The position numbers and the translations under genes are program-made. This document shows positions 53,465 through 64,000 of a stretch of DNA of 64,000 nt, piece by piece (the first letter of the stretch is position 1; every line of letters begins with the position of its first letter). Origin of the DNA: Thiotrichales bacterium (lineage in GTDB: Bacteria; Pseudomonadota; Gammaproteobacteria; HK1). The stretch spans positions 1-64,000 of the forward strand of contig JAPOSC010000081.1 in the NCBI GenBank assembly GCA_026709935.1. The letters run 5' to 3'. Under the pieces are notes generated by a model. That model saw only the letters and a program-made list of their open reading frames with translations, made no database searches and was not told where the DNA came from.

Positions 53465-54471
53465 ATCGCGCCCCCCGCAAACACGAGCACGTCGCACCAG
53501 TCGCCGACGAAGGGCGGACGTTCGATGGCGACAGACCGACCTTCGTTCATCAACCGCTCGGCGAGGGCAGCAGCCGCAAGCTGTCCGCCGCCTTTCAGAT
53601 CCCGGTCCGCAGCGATGACCACTTCGCGGACGCCTGCCGGAAGTACGACCGCGCGGAGCCCGGACGTACCGAGCGTCGCCCATGCGCCACCGGTCCAGCC
53701 GAGCACGCGCACTGCTGCGGCCGTGGTCTCTATACCCTCCGCGAGCAGCAGTCGGTCATCGACGGGTTCGGAGAGCCGCACCGCGCCGCCGGCGAGGCTG
53801 CCAAGACTGGCCCGCACTGGATCGACGCTCGCCTTGCTGGAACCGTCCAGTGTGAGATACGTCCGCTGGATGCCGAGGAATCGCCCGCTCACGTCCTGCA
53901 CACCGGCGACCAGGCAAGGGTATCGACCGGGCGCGTTCGGATGGCTCAGGGCCGGATGGAACCGTAACGCAGCGGTGCCGACGACATGCCCGACACCGCG
54001 CGCGTCGAGGTAGCGCTTGGCAACGGTGCCGGCGAGCGGGCGCGTTGCGTTCCATACGCGGCGAGCATTACGCCAGGAGTCCCCGCGGCTCGCCGACTGC
54101 GCCGCGCATGGCCTCGCGTCCGCATTGCTTGTCCCGACGGCGGGCGGCTTACCGTACCGCTCAGGGCACGCCATGGCCGGCTGGCCGGGGCATCGCTCCG
54201 GAATGAATCCGCAGTTGGCGAACCATGCGAGCGCCGCCGCCCGACTCCCGCGCTCGCGTTCAATGAGCGCCAGTACGCCGCCCCCCTCCCGGGTCTCGAA
54301 GTCATACCACGTACCGGCCCGATCGCCGGCAATATGGACTGCAAGACTCCCGCGCGTGCCGTAGCGGAGTTCGCACGCTGTGCTCATCCGAGCGCTCGGC
54401 TCGCCGAGCAGCGAACGGGCCACGGGCTCGATGATGCCCAGCCAGTCGATGCGAGGGCCGGGGGCCATCAT
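53461..54471 (-). CDS. Toprim-domain primase
   Basis: The ATG at 54471, with GGGAGG 4 nt upstream, gives 336 aa. The Toprim domain has LLLAEGIETTAAAVRVLGW (catalytic Glu) and EVVIAADRDLKGGGQLAA (DxD). The N-terminal DNA-binding part holds SLAVHIAGDRAGTWYDFETR, and residues 100-200 contain VAKRYLDARGV...LRFHPAL, typical of phage/plasmid primases of the DUF7146 kind. Its product would prime replication or rolling replication of the excised island. Confidence 0.88.
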   Translation of the reverse strand: MMAPGPRIDWLGIIEPVARSLLGEPSARMSTACELRYGTRGSLAVHIAGDRAGTWYDFETREGGGVLALIERERGSRAAALAWFANCGFIPERCPGQPAMACPERYGKPPAVGTSNADARPCAAQSASRGDSWRNARRVWNATRPLAGTVAKRYLDARGVGHVVGTAALRFHPALSHPNAPGRYPCLVAGVQDVSGRFLGIQRTYLTLDGSSKASVDPVRASLGSLAGGAVRLSEPVDDRLLLAEGIETTAAAVRVLGWTGGAWATLGTSGLRAVVLPAGVREVVIAADRDLKGGGQLAAAALAERLMNEGRSVAIERPPFVGDWCDVLVFAGGAI

Positions 54472-54599
54472 AGGACCTCCCGCAAGCGGCTGCACGCGGG
54501 GCCTACGTCCGCGAGACCGCACATCGCCGCGCGCACGCTCGGCTCCTCTTGCGCCCGGTCCGTGCCGCTGGCGGCTGGGCGCGATTCCTTGAGCACGAG

Positions 54600-54812
54600 T
54601 CAGCCTGCCCCAGCGCAGGATTTGCCGAGGAGCTCATTCGCCGTGGGCAGTTCCGAGATCCAACGGTCGATATCCGCAGCGCTCCACGCAACGGAATTCG
54701 CGCCAAGCCGTAAAGGCGGGGGGAAGGTCCCGGCCTTGATTCGAGCGTAGATCGCTGATCGCGATAGGTGGGTGAGCTCCTCTACCTCTCGCCGCTTAAG
54801 CAGTTTTCGCAT
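54600..54812 (-). CDS. alpA: AlpA-family excisionase/transcription regulator
   Basis: The 70-aa MerR/AlpA-type winged helix (MRKLLKRREVEELTHLSRSA, IYARIKAGTFPPPLRLGANS, VAWSAADIDRWI) matches AlpA proteins of P4-like islands, which activate integrase or act as excisionase. It sits upstream of the primase and downstream of the 394-aa gene, in the usual early-region position. Confidence 0.9.
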   Translation of the reverse strand: MRKLLKRREVEELTHLSRSAIYARIKAGTFPPPLRLGANSVAWSAADIDRWISELPTANELLGKSCAGAG

Positions 54813-54852
54813 GACATCGCCCCTCGTCGACCGGCAGCACAGTGCCGCCGTG

Positions 54853-56037
54853 TCACGAGAAGATGCCAGCGGAAACGAGAGGAATCACGGCCCGACCATT
54901 TCGCCGAATTGGTCGGGCCGTAGGGTGCTTGCCCTTACATTGCGCGAGGAAGATTCCTCGGTCCTTCCAGATGTTCAGGACCCTCTTCGCGCTCAAGCTC
55001 TTCGTGGCCGATCCGAACACCTCCGCGCACACGTCGCACGCGGGGCCGGGCTCGCGGTCATTCGTCTGTACCTTGATGCCGCATCGCCTAAGCGCCTGGA
55101 TCGCTTCGCAGATGGCGTGATCTCGGAGCGCATTTTTGGTCCACTTCGCCGCCGTTAAGCCGTTGGGTAGCTTTGCTTTCGGCTTCGCCGCCTTGATCAG
55201 CCACTCGCTCAGCGCATCGCCAAGCGGTTGTCGGTGCTCGCGCAGTATCGCCACCACCTTCAAGAGCGCGTCCCAATGGTCAACGCTTTTCGCGGCCCTC
55301 TCGATGTACTGCACGATGGCGGTCTCATCCGGCGCGAGCACGACGGGAATCGAGTCTGGCTCCGGTTGCGAGCGACGGAACGCAAGATCGGGGATACAAC
55401 TCCAATCTCCGCCGTCGAATAAGCGGTAAGATACGGAATCAGGCGGAAAACCCTTGCGCTCGTAATCGCGCGCAAAGTCTTCGCTCCGATAGCTACACCA
55501 TGTATGGCTCTGCGTCCCGAATACATTGATCAGTCCGGCAGGCACAGCGAGTTTGATGTCCCGCCACTTCCCGCCCCACTCGGGAAGGGCGGGGGGCGGG
55601 TTCGCAATTTGCAACCCCACAAAAACTGTGCATACATCTCCAACGGATTTCCCCTCCTTCAGTGTCAGGCACTGCCCGACGAGAAAAGCTACGTAGTCAG
55701 CGTGCGCTTCGAATGGCATGCTCATATGCAAATTCTTGACGCGCACCACAAGCATCTTGGCATAATTGTCGCCGATAGGTTCTTTCGTCTCTTGGAAGTG
55801 AGATTCGTTCTTTCTGATAATATTTTTGATCTCGAAATGATCTCTATAATACTTACCAAGCGCATAATCCGAATCATTCGCCGCGAGCACGTAGGTGATA
55901 TTCCCGCGATTCCACTTGCCACGTTGAGTTGTGACCGACGGAACAACCAGATCTGGCTCTTCATCCGTAACCGACCCTTCATCGACCGGCGGAACTCCAC
56001 CCTTATCGAGTGCAGATTTGCGGATACTCTTAACCAT
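54853..56037 (-). CDS. Hypothetical island protein with unusual composition
   Basis: The 394-aa protein (MVKSIRKSALDKGGVPPVDE) matches no family I know. Its 5' half is noticeably more AT-rich than the rest of the window (for example TTCTGATAATATTTTTGATC), which suggests recent acquisition. Visible features: YVLAANDSDYALGKYYRDHF, VLAPDETAIVQYIERAAKSV, and a C-terminal CDVCAEVFGSATKSLSAKRV that could be a small zinc-binding piece. It is encoded next to the AlpA and ImmA/IrrE genes. Confidence 0.62.
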   Translation of the reverse strand: MVKSIRKSALDKGGVPPVDEGSVTDEEPDLVVPSVTTQRGKWNRGNITYVLAANDSDYALGKYYRDHFEIKNIIRKNESHFQETKEPIGDNYAKMLVVRVKNLHMSMPFEAHADYVAFLVGQCLTLKEGKSVGDVCTVFVGLQIANPPPALPEWGGKWRDIKLAVPAGLINVFGTQSHTWCSYRSEDFARDYERKGFPPDSVSYRLFDGGDWSCIPDLAFRRSQPEPDSIPVVLAPDETAIVQYIERAAKSVDHWDALLKVVAILREHRQPLGDALSEWLIKAAKPKAKLPNGLTAAKWTKNALRDHAICEAIQALRRCGIKVQTNDREPGPACDVCAEVFGSATKSLSAKRVLNIWKDRGIFLAQCKGKHPTARPIRRNGRAVIPLVSAGIFS

Positions 56038-56103
56038 GTTGATGACTCCCTTTGATTGATATCGACAAGTGGCGGATCCGGGTCGCGCCGGTCAGCCGCA
56101 CCA

Positions 56104-56976
56104 TTACTCCGTATCTCTCTCCTCTTGTGAATGCACTCTTCGCGCCCTTGAGACGTAATCTGGCGGAAACATGGCGGCCTCCACGGTACCCGCAGCCCTC
56201 ATGATTCGTTCGATATCGAGCGACAGAGCCCCGCCGTCCTTGATGTGTTGTGCGAGGTACGAAGCCGACTCCGGTCTTACACCGTGTCTCCGGCAGACGA
56301 TGAAGGCTACGGACTCCGCCTCGATTTCTCGAATCGCCTCTGGCAAGTCGCATCGGTCCGGGATGCGAGGCTTGTGCTTGGCGTCCGCGCCCAGGTGGCC
56401 AAGGTGCAGGTGCGCGAGCTCATGGGCGATGGTGACGAGTCGAGTCTCGCGCGTGTGATTGCGGTTGGCCTTGACTGCGTACCCGCTGCCCGTCCGCTGG
56501 ATGCGTCCGGCGTGCCAGTCGCCCGTGTCGATGTCGGCGATGCGGATGCCCTTTGCTTGGACGGCCGCTACTACCGCCGCCAACATCGCTTCGGAAACAT
56601 CTCCTACCGCAGGGAACGAAAACACGCTGCGCGGGAGCTCCGGCGCATCGGGCAGGGCCTCCGTGTCCTGGATATCGTAGACGAACCCCACCGGCCCGAA
56701 TCGACGCAGGACAACGAGCGGACGCGCATCCTCCTTCACCGTTCGCTTCCACTCGGCTCGCCACTGGGGTGCGCTGGCCGCGAAGCTCAGCCCCGGCCTT
56801 TGCCGGTGCAAGAGCATTGCGTTGTACGGGCCGAAGCGACGCATCTTGACGGCGAACGCGAGCAGCGAGGCATAGTCCTTGCCCGAGCGGTAGATCGCCG
56901 CTTCGTCGAACAATCCCGTCAGGCTTCGGGTTTCGTCTGTCGTTACGCGCATCAGCATGATTCGCCGCCGCGGCAC
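56104..56976 (-). CDS. ImmA/IrrE-type metallopeptidase
   Basis: The 290-aa protein carries TRLVTIAHELAHLHLGHLGA, a HExxH zinc site, and the downstream EIEAESVAFIVCRRHGVRPE that supplies the third ligand. Islands use such peptidases to cleave repressors or anti-repressors and so trigger excision. The N-terminal part (FAVKMRRFGPYNAMLLHRQR) matches the related ArdC/DUF1738-type N-terminal region. The true start may be an internal ATG at 56958 or 56952. Confidence 0.85.
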   Translation of the reverse strand: MPRRRIMLMRVTTDETRSLTGLFDEAAIYRSGKDYASLLAFAVKMRRFGPYNAMLLHRQRPGLSFAASAPQWRAEWKRTVKEDARPLVVLRRFGPVGFVYDIQDTEALPDAPELPRSVFSFPAVGDVSEAMLAAVVAAVQAKGIRIADIDTGDWHAGRIQRTGSGYAVKANRNHTRETRLVTIAHELAHLHLGHLGADAKHKPRIPDRCDLPEAIREIEAESVAFIVCRRHGVRPESASYLAQHIKDGGALSLDIERIMRAAGTVEAAMFPPDYVSRARRVHSQEERDTE

Positions 56977-57016
56977 TCGTTACGGGGTTGCGTCCACGGG
57001 GTAGCTGGCCGCCCGT

Positions 57017-58270
57017 TCATCGCCCCGCCTCCCGGTGCGCACCGAGGTTCACCACGTCTGCCGGTTGCAGGTCGAGGTAGCGCGCCCATCGCTCCATCAG
57101 ATCGCGGCGCTTCTCGAATAGGTCACTCCGCGCGTAGGCCGCTTCGGCTTTGTCCCTGATGGTGTGGGCGAGGGCCGCCTCGCAAACTTCGCGAGGGATG
57201 TTCGTGCGCTCCTGTGCCCATACCCGGAAGCTCGCGCGGAACCCGTGCGCCGTGGCGTCGATACCGAGTCGGGAGAGCGCCTGCACGAAGCCGCGCTCCG
57301 TCAACGGTCGGCCGCCGCGCGACGGAAACACGAGATCGCTCTGCTTGCTTCGGAGCCCCCGCGCTTCGGCGAGCACATCCAGTGCACGCTGCGAGAGCGG
57401 TACGCGATGCTCACGCCCTGCCTTCATGCGGCTCGCCGGGACGGTCCAGGTCGCTGCCTCAAGGTCGATTTCATTCCAGACGGCGAATCGAACCTCGCCG
57501 GCGCGGGCTGCTGTCAAAACGAGAAACTCGAAGGCCAGCTTCAACACGGGCGCCACGTTCGAGCCTCGAACCGTTGCGATAGCATCCGAAACCTCGTCAT
57601 ACGGGAGCGACCTTTGTGGCGTGCTCGCTCGCGACTGGCGCGGGAGCACCGCCTTGACCGCATCGGCCGGGTTGTCGGGTCGCAGCCCTTGCGCGACCGC
57701 CCATTTGAGCACCGTGCCGATCCGCTGGCGCACGAGCCTCGCGGTCGTTGGCTTCGTGTGCCAGATCGGCGAGAGCACCGCGATCACGTCCTCGGTCGAG
57801 ATCTCGTCCACGCCGTGATCGCCAAATCGGGGGAACACGCACTCCCTGAGCGTTCCGATCCACTGTCCGGCGTGCTTGGTGCTCCGCCAGCCGGGCCGCC
57901 GGAGTTCGTAGACCTTGTGCGCGGCTTCGGCGAAGGTCGGGACGCCACGCGCGCGCTGGCGGTTCGTCTTCGGGTTCCCGCCGTTGCGGACCTCGCGTCG
58001 ATTCACCAGGGCCGCCTCGCGCGCCATCTGCAGCGTCACGACCGGATATCCGCCGAGCCCGAGTTCCTGCCGCCGGCCCCTGACGGTGACTCGCTGCACC
58101 CAGGACTTCGCGCCGGATGGCTGAACCATCAGGAACAAGCCTTGCCCATCAAAGTACCGCCCCGGTACCTTGGCGGTGCGCACGGTCCGCTCGCTCAGTG
58201 CGTTGTGGAGTCGCCGCCCACCGACCTTCTTCCCTTTCGGCGTCCGCTCTTCCACAATCCCACCTTCCAT
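57017..58270 (-). CDS. int: P4-type tyrosine integrase
   Basis: The 417-aa protein has the N-terminal DUF4102 arm-binding domain (ALSERTVRTAKVPGRYFDGQ, GLFLMVQPSGAKSWVQR), a core-binding domain, and the catalytic domain with Arg in LVLTAARAGEVRFAVWNE, AHGFRASFRVWAQER (H-x-x-R) and Tyr in DKAEAAYARSDLFEKRRDLM. It starts 133 bp from the tRNA-Lys 3' end and points away from it. It is the integrase of the whole island. Confidence 0.95.
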   Translation of the reverse strand: MEGGIVEERTPKGKKVGGRRLHNALSERTVRTAKVPGRYFDGQGLFLMVQPSGAKSWVQRVTVRGRRQELGLGGYPVVTLQMAREAALVNRREVRNGGNPKTNRQRARGVPTFAEAAHKVYELRRPGWRSTKHAGQWIGTLRECVFPRFGDHGVDEISTEDVIAVLSPIWHTKPTTARLVRQRIGTVLKWAVAQGLRPDNPADAVKAVLPRQSRASTPQRSLPYDEVSDAIATVRGSNVAPVLKLAFEFLVLTAARAGEVRFAVWNEIDLEAATWTVPASRMKAGREHRVPLSQRALDVLAEARGLRSKQSDLVFPSRGGRPLTERGFVQALSRLGIDATAHGFRASFRVWAQERTNIPREVCEAALAHTIRDKAEAAYARSDLFEKRRDLMERWARYLDLQPADVVNLGAHREAGR

Positions 58271-58402
58271 TCCACCTTCGAGAACCGGACTCTATGGGAG
58301 CGGATGAGAACGGTCAAGACCCGACCGGAACGGACTTAGAGGGAGACAGCGCGGTAACTTGCTGAAATTAAGGGGATAATTTCGAGTAAGTCACTGATTT
58401 TG

Positions 58403-58452
58403 TTGGTGGGCCGTGTTGGAATCGAACCAACGACCACCTGATTAAAAGTCAG
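58403..58452. repeat. Proximal attachment site inside tRNA-Lys
   Basis: This 50-bp copy of the direct repeat is identical to 27588-27637. It covers the CCA end, acceptor 3' strand, T arm and part of the anticodon arm of tRNA-Lys, with the tRNA kept intact. Confidence 0.95.
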
Positions 58453-58479
58453 ATGCTCTACCAACTGAGCTAACGGCCC
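58404..58479 (-). tRNA. tRNA-Lys (anticodon UUU)
   Basis: On the minus strand the 76-nt gene reads from GGGCCGTTAGCTCAGTTGGT, with anticodon loop CTTTTAA, T arm GTTCGATTC and an encoded CCA end. Acceptor stem GGGCCGT pairs with ACGGCCC. It is the integration site of the island. Confidence 0.97.
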
Positions 58480-58646
58480 GAGTGAAGTACGTGGGAACCC
58501 GAGGATCATACCCGGCCGAGACGGGGACCGCAGCCAGCAAGAACCAACACCATCAAGGGCCGAGGTCCCAAGCGCCCGGGAACCTGCGCCGGCAACGGTA
58601 GGCACGAGAGTCCCACGCGCGGGGGGACGCGTGGATTCTGGCATAG

Positions 58647-61031
<2,385 letters not shown>

Positions 61032-61212
61032 GCCGCGTCGCGCCCGACTCGTTGCCCGTCAGCACCCCTCGCCCCGGGCCACGGACAGCGACGCAGACAC
61101 CATGAAGCCACTGTGGTTGCCGCCATGGGTCCGCACTATCCGATCTCGCGCAGGGCATGGACCGGTCCGGACAGATGGATACGCTCCTTGCGGGTATCGA
61201 GTCCTCTGGTCC

Positions 61213-62070
61213 TCACACATCGGCCATTGAATCAATGGTCCCGGCGAGCCCTCGAACCACCTCCTCCATGCACCGTCTCGCTCGATCCACGGCTTCGGGG
61301 TCCGGGAGCGGGGGGTGGCCGAGGCGCAGTCGTTCGCGGTGTTCGGCAAGCGTCGTCGACATGAGGATGCCCGCGTTGATCTCCACTTGAACCGCATGTG
61401 AGTCATCGCGGGCCTTGCGCCCGAATCGCCGCGTGATGTAGCCGCCGGCGTAGCCGGGCACGTCGCGTTCGGCGTGAAAACCGTGCGCTCGGAAGCGCTC
61501 CACGATCTCGTCCACGAGGCCGGGAGCAGCCGTTTCACCGCGTCGCGAGCCGATGACCACTTCATGATCGCCCATGCGGCGAGGACTCGCGGTGTGCGCA
61601 TCCAGCACCACCACGGCGCCGAAGCGAGCGGCCGCTTCGTCGACAAGCATGTCGAGCGCGGTGTGGTACGGATCGTAGAAGCGGCGGAGCCGCTCTTCGA
61701 TCGCACCGGGATCCAGCGGCTGCGCAAAGAGCGGCCGATGGTCACGGAGGTGCGTGCGCACGACCCCGCTCCCGGACATGATCTCGCCCCCGTGACGGCC
61801 GAAGTCGTCGCGGCGCCGGTTCACATCGACGAACAGCCGCGAGTAGGGGGTAGCGACCAGACTCGCGCCGGCGTGGTGCAGGTCGCCGTAGATCTCGGAC
61901 GCGAACACGTCGGTATAGCCGCGCGGAAAGGTGTCGTAGCCGGGCTCACGATAGTGCTCCGTCCTCACCCCCGGCAGGGGCTCGATGCCGAAGTGCGGCA
62001 CGCTCACCACCACCGGAACGCGACTCTCCTTCGGCGCGCGCCGGATGATGGGAAACGGTCTGCGCATCAT
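61213..62070 (-). CDS. N-formylglutamate amidohydrolase family protein
   Basis: The 285-aa protein has VVVSVPHFGIEPLP (metal-binding His), TDVFASEIYGDLHHAGASLV, SRLFVDVNRRRDDF, VVVLDAHTASPRR and a later HAVQVEINAGILM, all in the HutG/N-formylglutamate amidohydrolase fold. It is downstream of ridA and the ureohydrolase gene on the same strand, so a nitrogen-catabolic role, for example hydrolysis of formylated or N-acyl amino acids, is likely. The 61032-61212 gap has no gene. Confidence 0.85.
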   Translation of the reverse strand: MMRRPFPIIRRAPKESRVPVVVSVPHFGIEPLPGVRTEHYREPGYDTFPRGYTDVFASEIYGDLHHAGASLVATPYSRLFVDVNRRRDDFGRHGGEIMSGSGVVRTHLRDHRPLFAQPLDPGAIEERLRRFYDPYHTALDMLVDEAAARFGAVVVLDAHTASPRRMGDHEVVIGSRRGETAAPGLVDEIVERFRAHGFHAERDVPGYAGGYITRRFGRKARDDSHAVQVEINAGILMSTTLAEHRERLRLGHPPLPDPEAVDRARRCMEEVVRGLAGTIDSMADV

Positions 62071-62174
62071 GGCGATGTTTCACCTGGTGGCGGGGCGAAC
62101 CGCTACGCTCCTCGAAGAACCGCCGTCATCTCGCGATTGCGCCCGTGATCGTGCCCATAATTGGGCCCGAACCG

Positions 62175-62522
62175 TCAGGGACGGGCGGCGACAACGGTGA
62201 TCTCCACCAGGGTGCCCGGCGCAAGGTCGGCCTGGACGCAGGCGCGCTGGGGCCAGTGCGCGGCATCGCCAATCCACGCGCACCACTCGGCGTCCATCTC
62301 CGCCTTGTGCGCGATGTCGGTGAGATAGACGGTGGCGGAGAGGAGCCGGGTACGGTCGGCGCCGGCCTCGGCGAGGTTGGCCGAAAGCTGCGCGAGGCTC
62401 GCACGGGTCTGCTCGGCCACCGTGGCACCGGGGGCGGTGGCTACCGTGAACACGAGATCGCGCCAGGCGGTCGCACGAGAACGCCCCCGGGCGTCCCCCT
62501 GCCAGCGTTCGATGTCGGTCAT
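62175..62522 (-). CDS. RidA family protein
   Basis: ATG 62522, overlapping the upstream ureohydrolase stop (ATGA), gives 115 aa with the RidA/YjgF fold: LVFTVATAPGATVAEQTRAS, LLSATVYLTDIAHKAEMDAE, RACVQADLAPGTLVEITVVA. The arginine that binds 2-iminoacids in active RidA appears in the QRACVQADL segment. Its role is probably to clear reactive imines produced by neighbouring enzymes. Longer track ORFs are shadows. Confidence 0.88.
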   Translation of the reverse strand: MTDIERWQGDARGRSRATAWRDLVFTVATAPGATVAEQTRASLAQLSANLAEAGADRTRLLSATVYLTDIAHKAEMDAEWCAWIGDAAHWPQRACVQADLAPGTLVEITVVAARP

Positions 62523-63532
62523 TCGCTCTTCCTCCCCACCGTCTCCGCGAGCAGGCACAGGATTTCGAACATCATCTGGGCGCCGGTGAGGCCGGTGGTG
62601 CCCGAGGGGTCGAAGGGCGGGGACACCTCGACCACGTCGCCGGCGATGATGTCGAGGCCGCGCAGGCCCCGCAGCATCTGCTGGGCCTCGTAGGTGGTGA
62701 AGCCGCCGACCTCGGGCGTGCCGGTGCCGGGCGCGTAGACGGGATCGAGGCCATCGACGTCGAAGCTCACGTACGTCGGTCCGTCGCCCGCGACCTCGCG
62801 GGCCTTCTCGATCACCGCCGGGATCCCCATCGCGTACAGATCCTCGATGTGGATGACGGTCATGCCGGATTCGTAGCTGAACCCCCACAGCGGCTCGGCG
62901 GGGCCGCGGATCCCGATCTGGATGGTGCGCTTCGGGTCGAGCGCTCCGTCCTCCACCGCCACCTTGAACGGTCCGCCGTGGTGGTGCTTGTGCCCGAACA
63001 GCTCGGGCCCCGTGTCGCAGTGAGCGTCGAAATGGACAAGGCCGAGCGGGCCGCCATGGGCACGGGCCAGCGCCCGCATGATCGGCAGGGTGATGGAGTG
63101 GTCGCCGCCGGCGGTCAGCGGCACGAGGCCGGCCGCGGCGATGCGGTCGTAGTGGCGTTCGATGTCCGCGATGGCCTCGTCGAGCCGGTATACCCCCTCG
63201 ATGAGGACATCGCCGAGGTCGGCGGCCTCGGCCAGATCGTGGGGGCGCACGCCGGTGTGATGGTTCACCACGCCCATCAGCGTGGACTGATCGCGCAGGT
63301 GCCGCGGGCCGTGCCGGGCGCCCGGGCGGTTGGTCACCCCGCCGTCGAACGGCACCCCCACGATGCCGATGTCGATGCCCTCCCAGGTGGATGGTTCCTC
63401 GCGCAGCGGGCGACGCATGAACGTGGCGACGCCGGAGTAGCGGGGCTGATACCGCTCGCCGAAGGCCCGCTTGCGCTCGTCGGGCACGTCGGCGCCGTGA
63501 CCATCGTCACGGCTCATATCGTCGCGGCTCAT
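62519..63532 (-). CDS. speB: Agmatinase/ureohydrolase family protein
   Basis: The protein (337 aa from ATG 63532, or a few residues shorter from 63517) has the ureohydrolase manganese site: GGDHSITLPIMRAL, LVHFDAHCDTGPEL and VSFDVDGLDPVYAPG. Agmatinase (to putrescine), guanidinobutyrase and guanidinopropionase share these motifs, so the symbol is provisional. The two-gene overlap with ridA and the formylglutamate amidohydrolase-like gene downstream suggest catabolism of a guanidino compound. Upstream, 63533-63786 separates it divergently from the SbmA-like gene. Confidence 0.85.
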   Translation of the reverse strand: MSRDDMSRDDGHGADVPDERKRAFGERYQPRYSGVATFMRRPLREEPSTWEGIDIGIVGVPFDGGVTNRPGARHGPRHLRDQSTLMGVVNHHTGVRPHDLAEAADLGDVLIEGVYRLDEAIADIERHYDRIAAAGLVPLTAGGDHSITLPIMRALARAHGGPLGLVHFDAHCDTGPELFGHKHHHGGPFKVAVEDGALDPKRTIQIGIRGPAEPLWGFSYESGMTVIHIEDLYAMGIPAVIEKAREVAGDGPTYVSFDVDGLDPVYAPGTGTPEVGGFTTYEAQQMLRGLRGLDIIAGDVVEVSPPFDPSGTTGLTGAQMMFEILCLLAETVGRKSE

Positions 63533-63786
63533 CAGGAAGCTCCTCGTCGTGGCGGACAACCCGCCCGCGGCATTGTATCGACAACACGGGGAAGCCTGAC
63601 CGCGTCTCGCGCCGCCGAGCGATCGTATGGAAACGCGGCGCTGTCGTACCATGCGCGCCCCGGCGGTCACGGCGAAGGCAAGGTCGCCACGACTCCGGGA
63701 TCGGAAACCGCATCCCCCCGATCCGGCGGCGGGCCTCCGGCCGAAAGCCGCCGTTTCCCATTGCCGCACGAACGAGAGGCGAGACC

Positions 63787-64000
63787 GTGTTCGAATCCTT
63801 CTTTCCGAAACCCAGGCTCTTCTTCCTGTCCTTCGCGATCTGGTCGATCGTCTGCGTCGTATTCTGGTTCTCGCTGGCGCGGGACGCCGGGGAATCGTTC
63901 AGCCTGGGGGGGTGGTTCGGATACGAGTTCCCCCCCGAGCCGCCGGAGTGGGAGGCGTTGCCCGAACTGACCGAGGACGCCGACGAATCGGCCCGCGCCG
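63787..64000 (+). CDS. sbmA: SbmA/BacA-family peptide transporter (N-terminal part)
   Basis: GTG 63787 begins VFESFFPKPRLFFLSFAIWS and IVCVVFWFSLARDAGESFSL, the typical N-terminus of SbmA/BacA proteins, which import antimicrobial peptides and thiazole peptides in a proton-dependent way. The first transmembrane helix is visible, followed by a proline-rich acidic loop (FPPEPPEWEALPELTEDADE). The gene runs off the window edge. Confidence 0.8.
   Translation, partial: MFESFFPKPRLFFLSFAIWSIVCVVFWFSLARDAGESFSLGGWFGYEFPPEPPEWEALPELTEDADESARA

Larger units (their letters stand above)
27588..58452. mobile_element. Genomic island integrated in the 3' end of tRNA-Lys
   Basis: The last 50 bp of the tRNA-Lys(UUU) region (58403-58452) recur perfectly at 27588-27637 in the same orientation. 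A P4-type integrase is next to the intact tRNA, the far copy is the displaced tRNA 3' end, and the interval carries AlpA, primase, helicase-like, RadC and ImmA/IrrE genes. This is the textbook layout of an integrative island, 30.8 kb between the repeats. No capsid, tail, portal or conjugation gene is recognised, so transfer would depend on a helper. Cargo includes a Type ISP restriction system, a PIN pair, secreted proteins and small membrane proteins. Confidence 0.93.

Overview
The window is a high-GC proteobacterial chromosome segment, most likely gammaproteobacterial. That placement rests on the mix of an early-cobalt-insertion cobalamin pathway, an agmatinase-family ureohydrolase and an SbmA/BacA-type transporter at the right edge. 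The genus cannot be read from the sequence. It falls into four blocks.

(1) 1-14.9 kb: cobalamin (B12) biosynthesis. A minus-strand operon runs cbiX, cobH, cobL, cobI, a cbiG-cobJ fusion, cobM. Around it lie cobB and cbiD (divergent), cobK, cobD/cbiB, cobQ and cobO. A cobalamin riboswitch on the minus strand (about 14.61-14.82 kb) heads the small ORF-cobO(-cobQ) unit, and cobW lies further on at 26.4 kb. CbiX, CbiD and CbiG together indicate the early-cobalt (anaerobic-type) route. A decayed Fic gene with a long palindrome sits between cobK and cobM.

(2) 14.9-27.4 kb: an enolase-superfamily dehydratase-like gene, then a defence block. This holds a HicA/HicB pair and a complete type I Zorya anti-phage system (zorA-zorB-zorC-zorD, mostly overlapping genes), followed by an AAA ATPase with a small ribbon-helix-helix gene, a truncated phytanoyl-CoA dioxygenase-like gene, and cobW.

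(3) 27.59-58.45 kb: a 30.9 kb genomic island in the 3' end of tRNA-Lys(UUU), bounded by 50-bp perfect direct repeats of the tRNA end, with a P4-type integrase beside the intact tRNA. It has a replication/regulation module (AlpA, Toprim primase, DUF3631 helicase-like protein, ImmA/IrrE peptidase, RadC), a second XerC-like recombinase and a recombinase relic. It carries no structural phage or conjugation genes that I recognise. Its cargo is a PIN-domain toxin-like pair, a Type ISP restriction-modification enzyme, several secreted or outer-membrane proteins, and a scattered family of tiny DUF1640-like membrane coiled-coil proteins. At least three loci carry hypermutable simple repeats: (GACC)10 in the restriction-modification gene, C15 in the N-terminal region of a secreted protein gene, and a C11TC6 tract upstream of a Calx-beta-like secreted protein gene. 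The island therefore looks like a mobile package of phase-variable surface and modification functions.

(4) 58.5-64 kb: ordinary chromosomal metabolism. It holds an enoyl-CoA hydratase, a class I aminotransferase, a minus-strand operon of an agmatinase-family enzyme, a RidA protein and an N-formylglutamate amidohydrolase family protein, and the start of an SbmA/BacA-family transporter.

The two points I would check first are the three-frame architecture of the Type ISP gene around its tetranucleotide tract, and the repeated DUF1640-like and recombinase-end sequences in the island.
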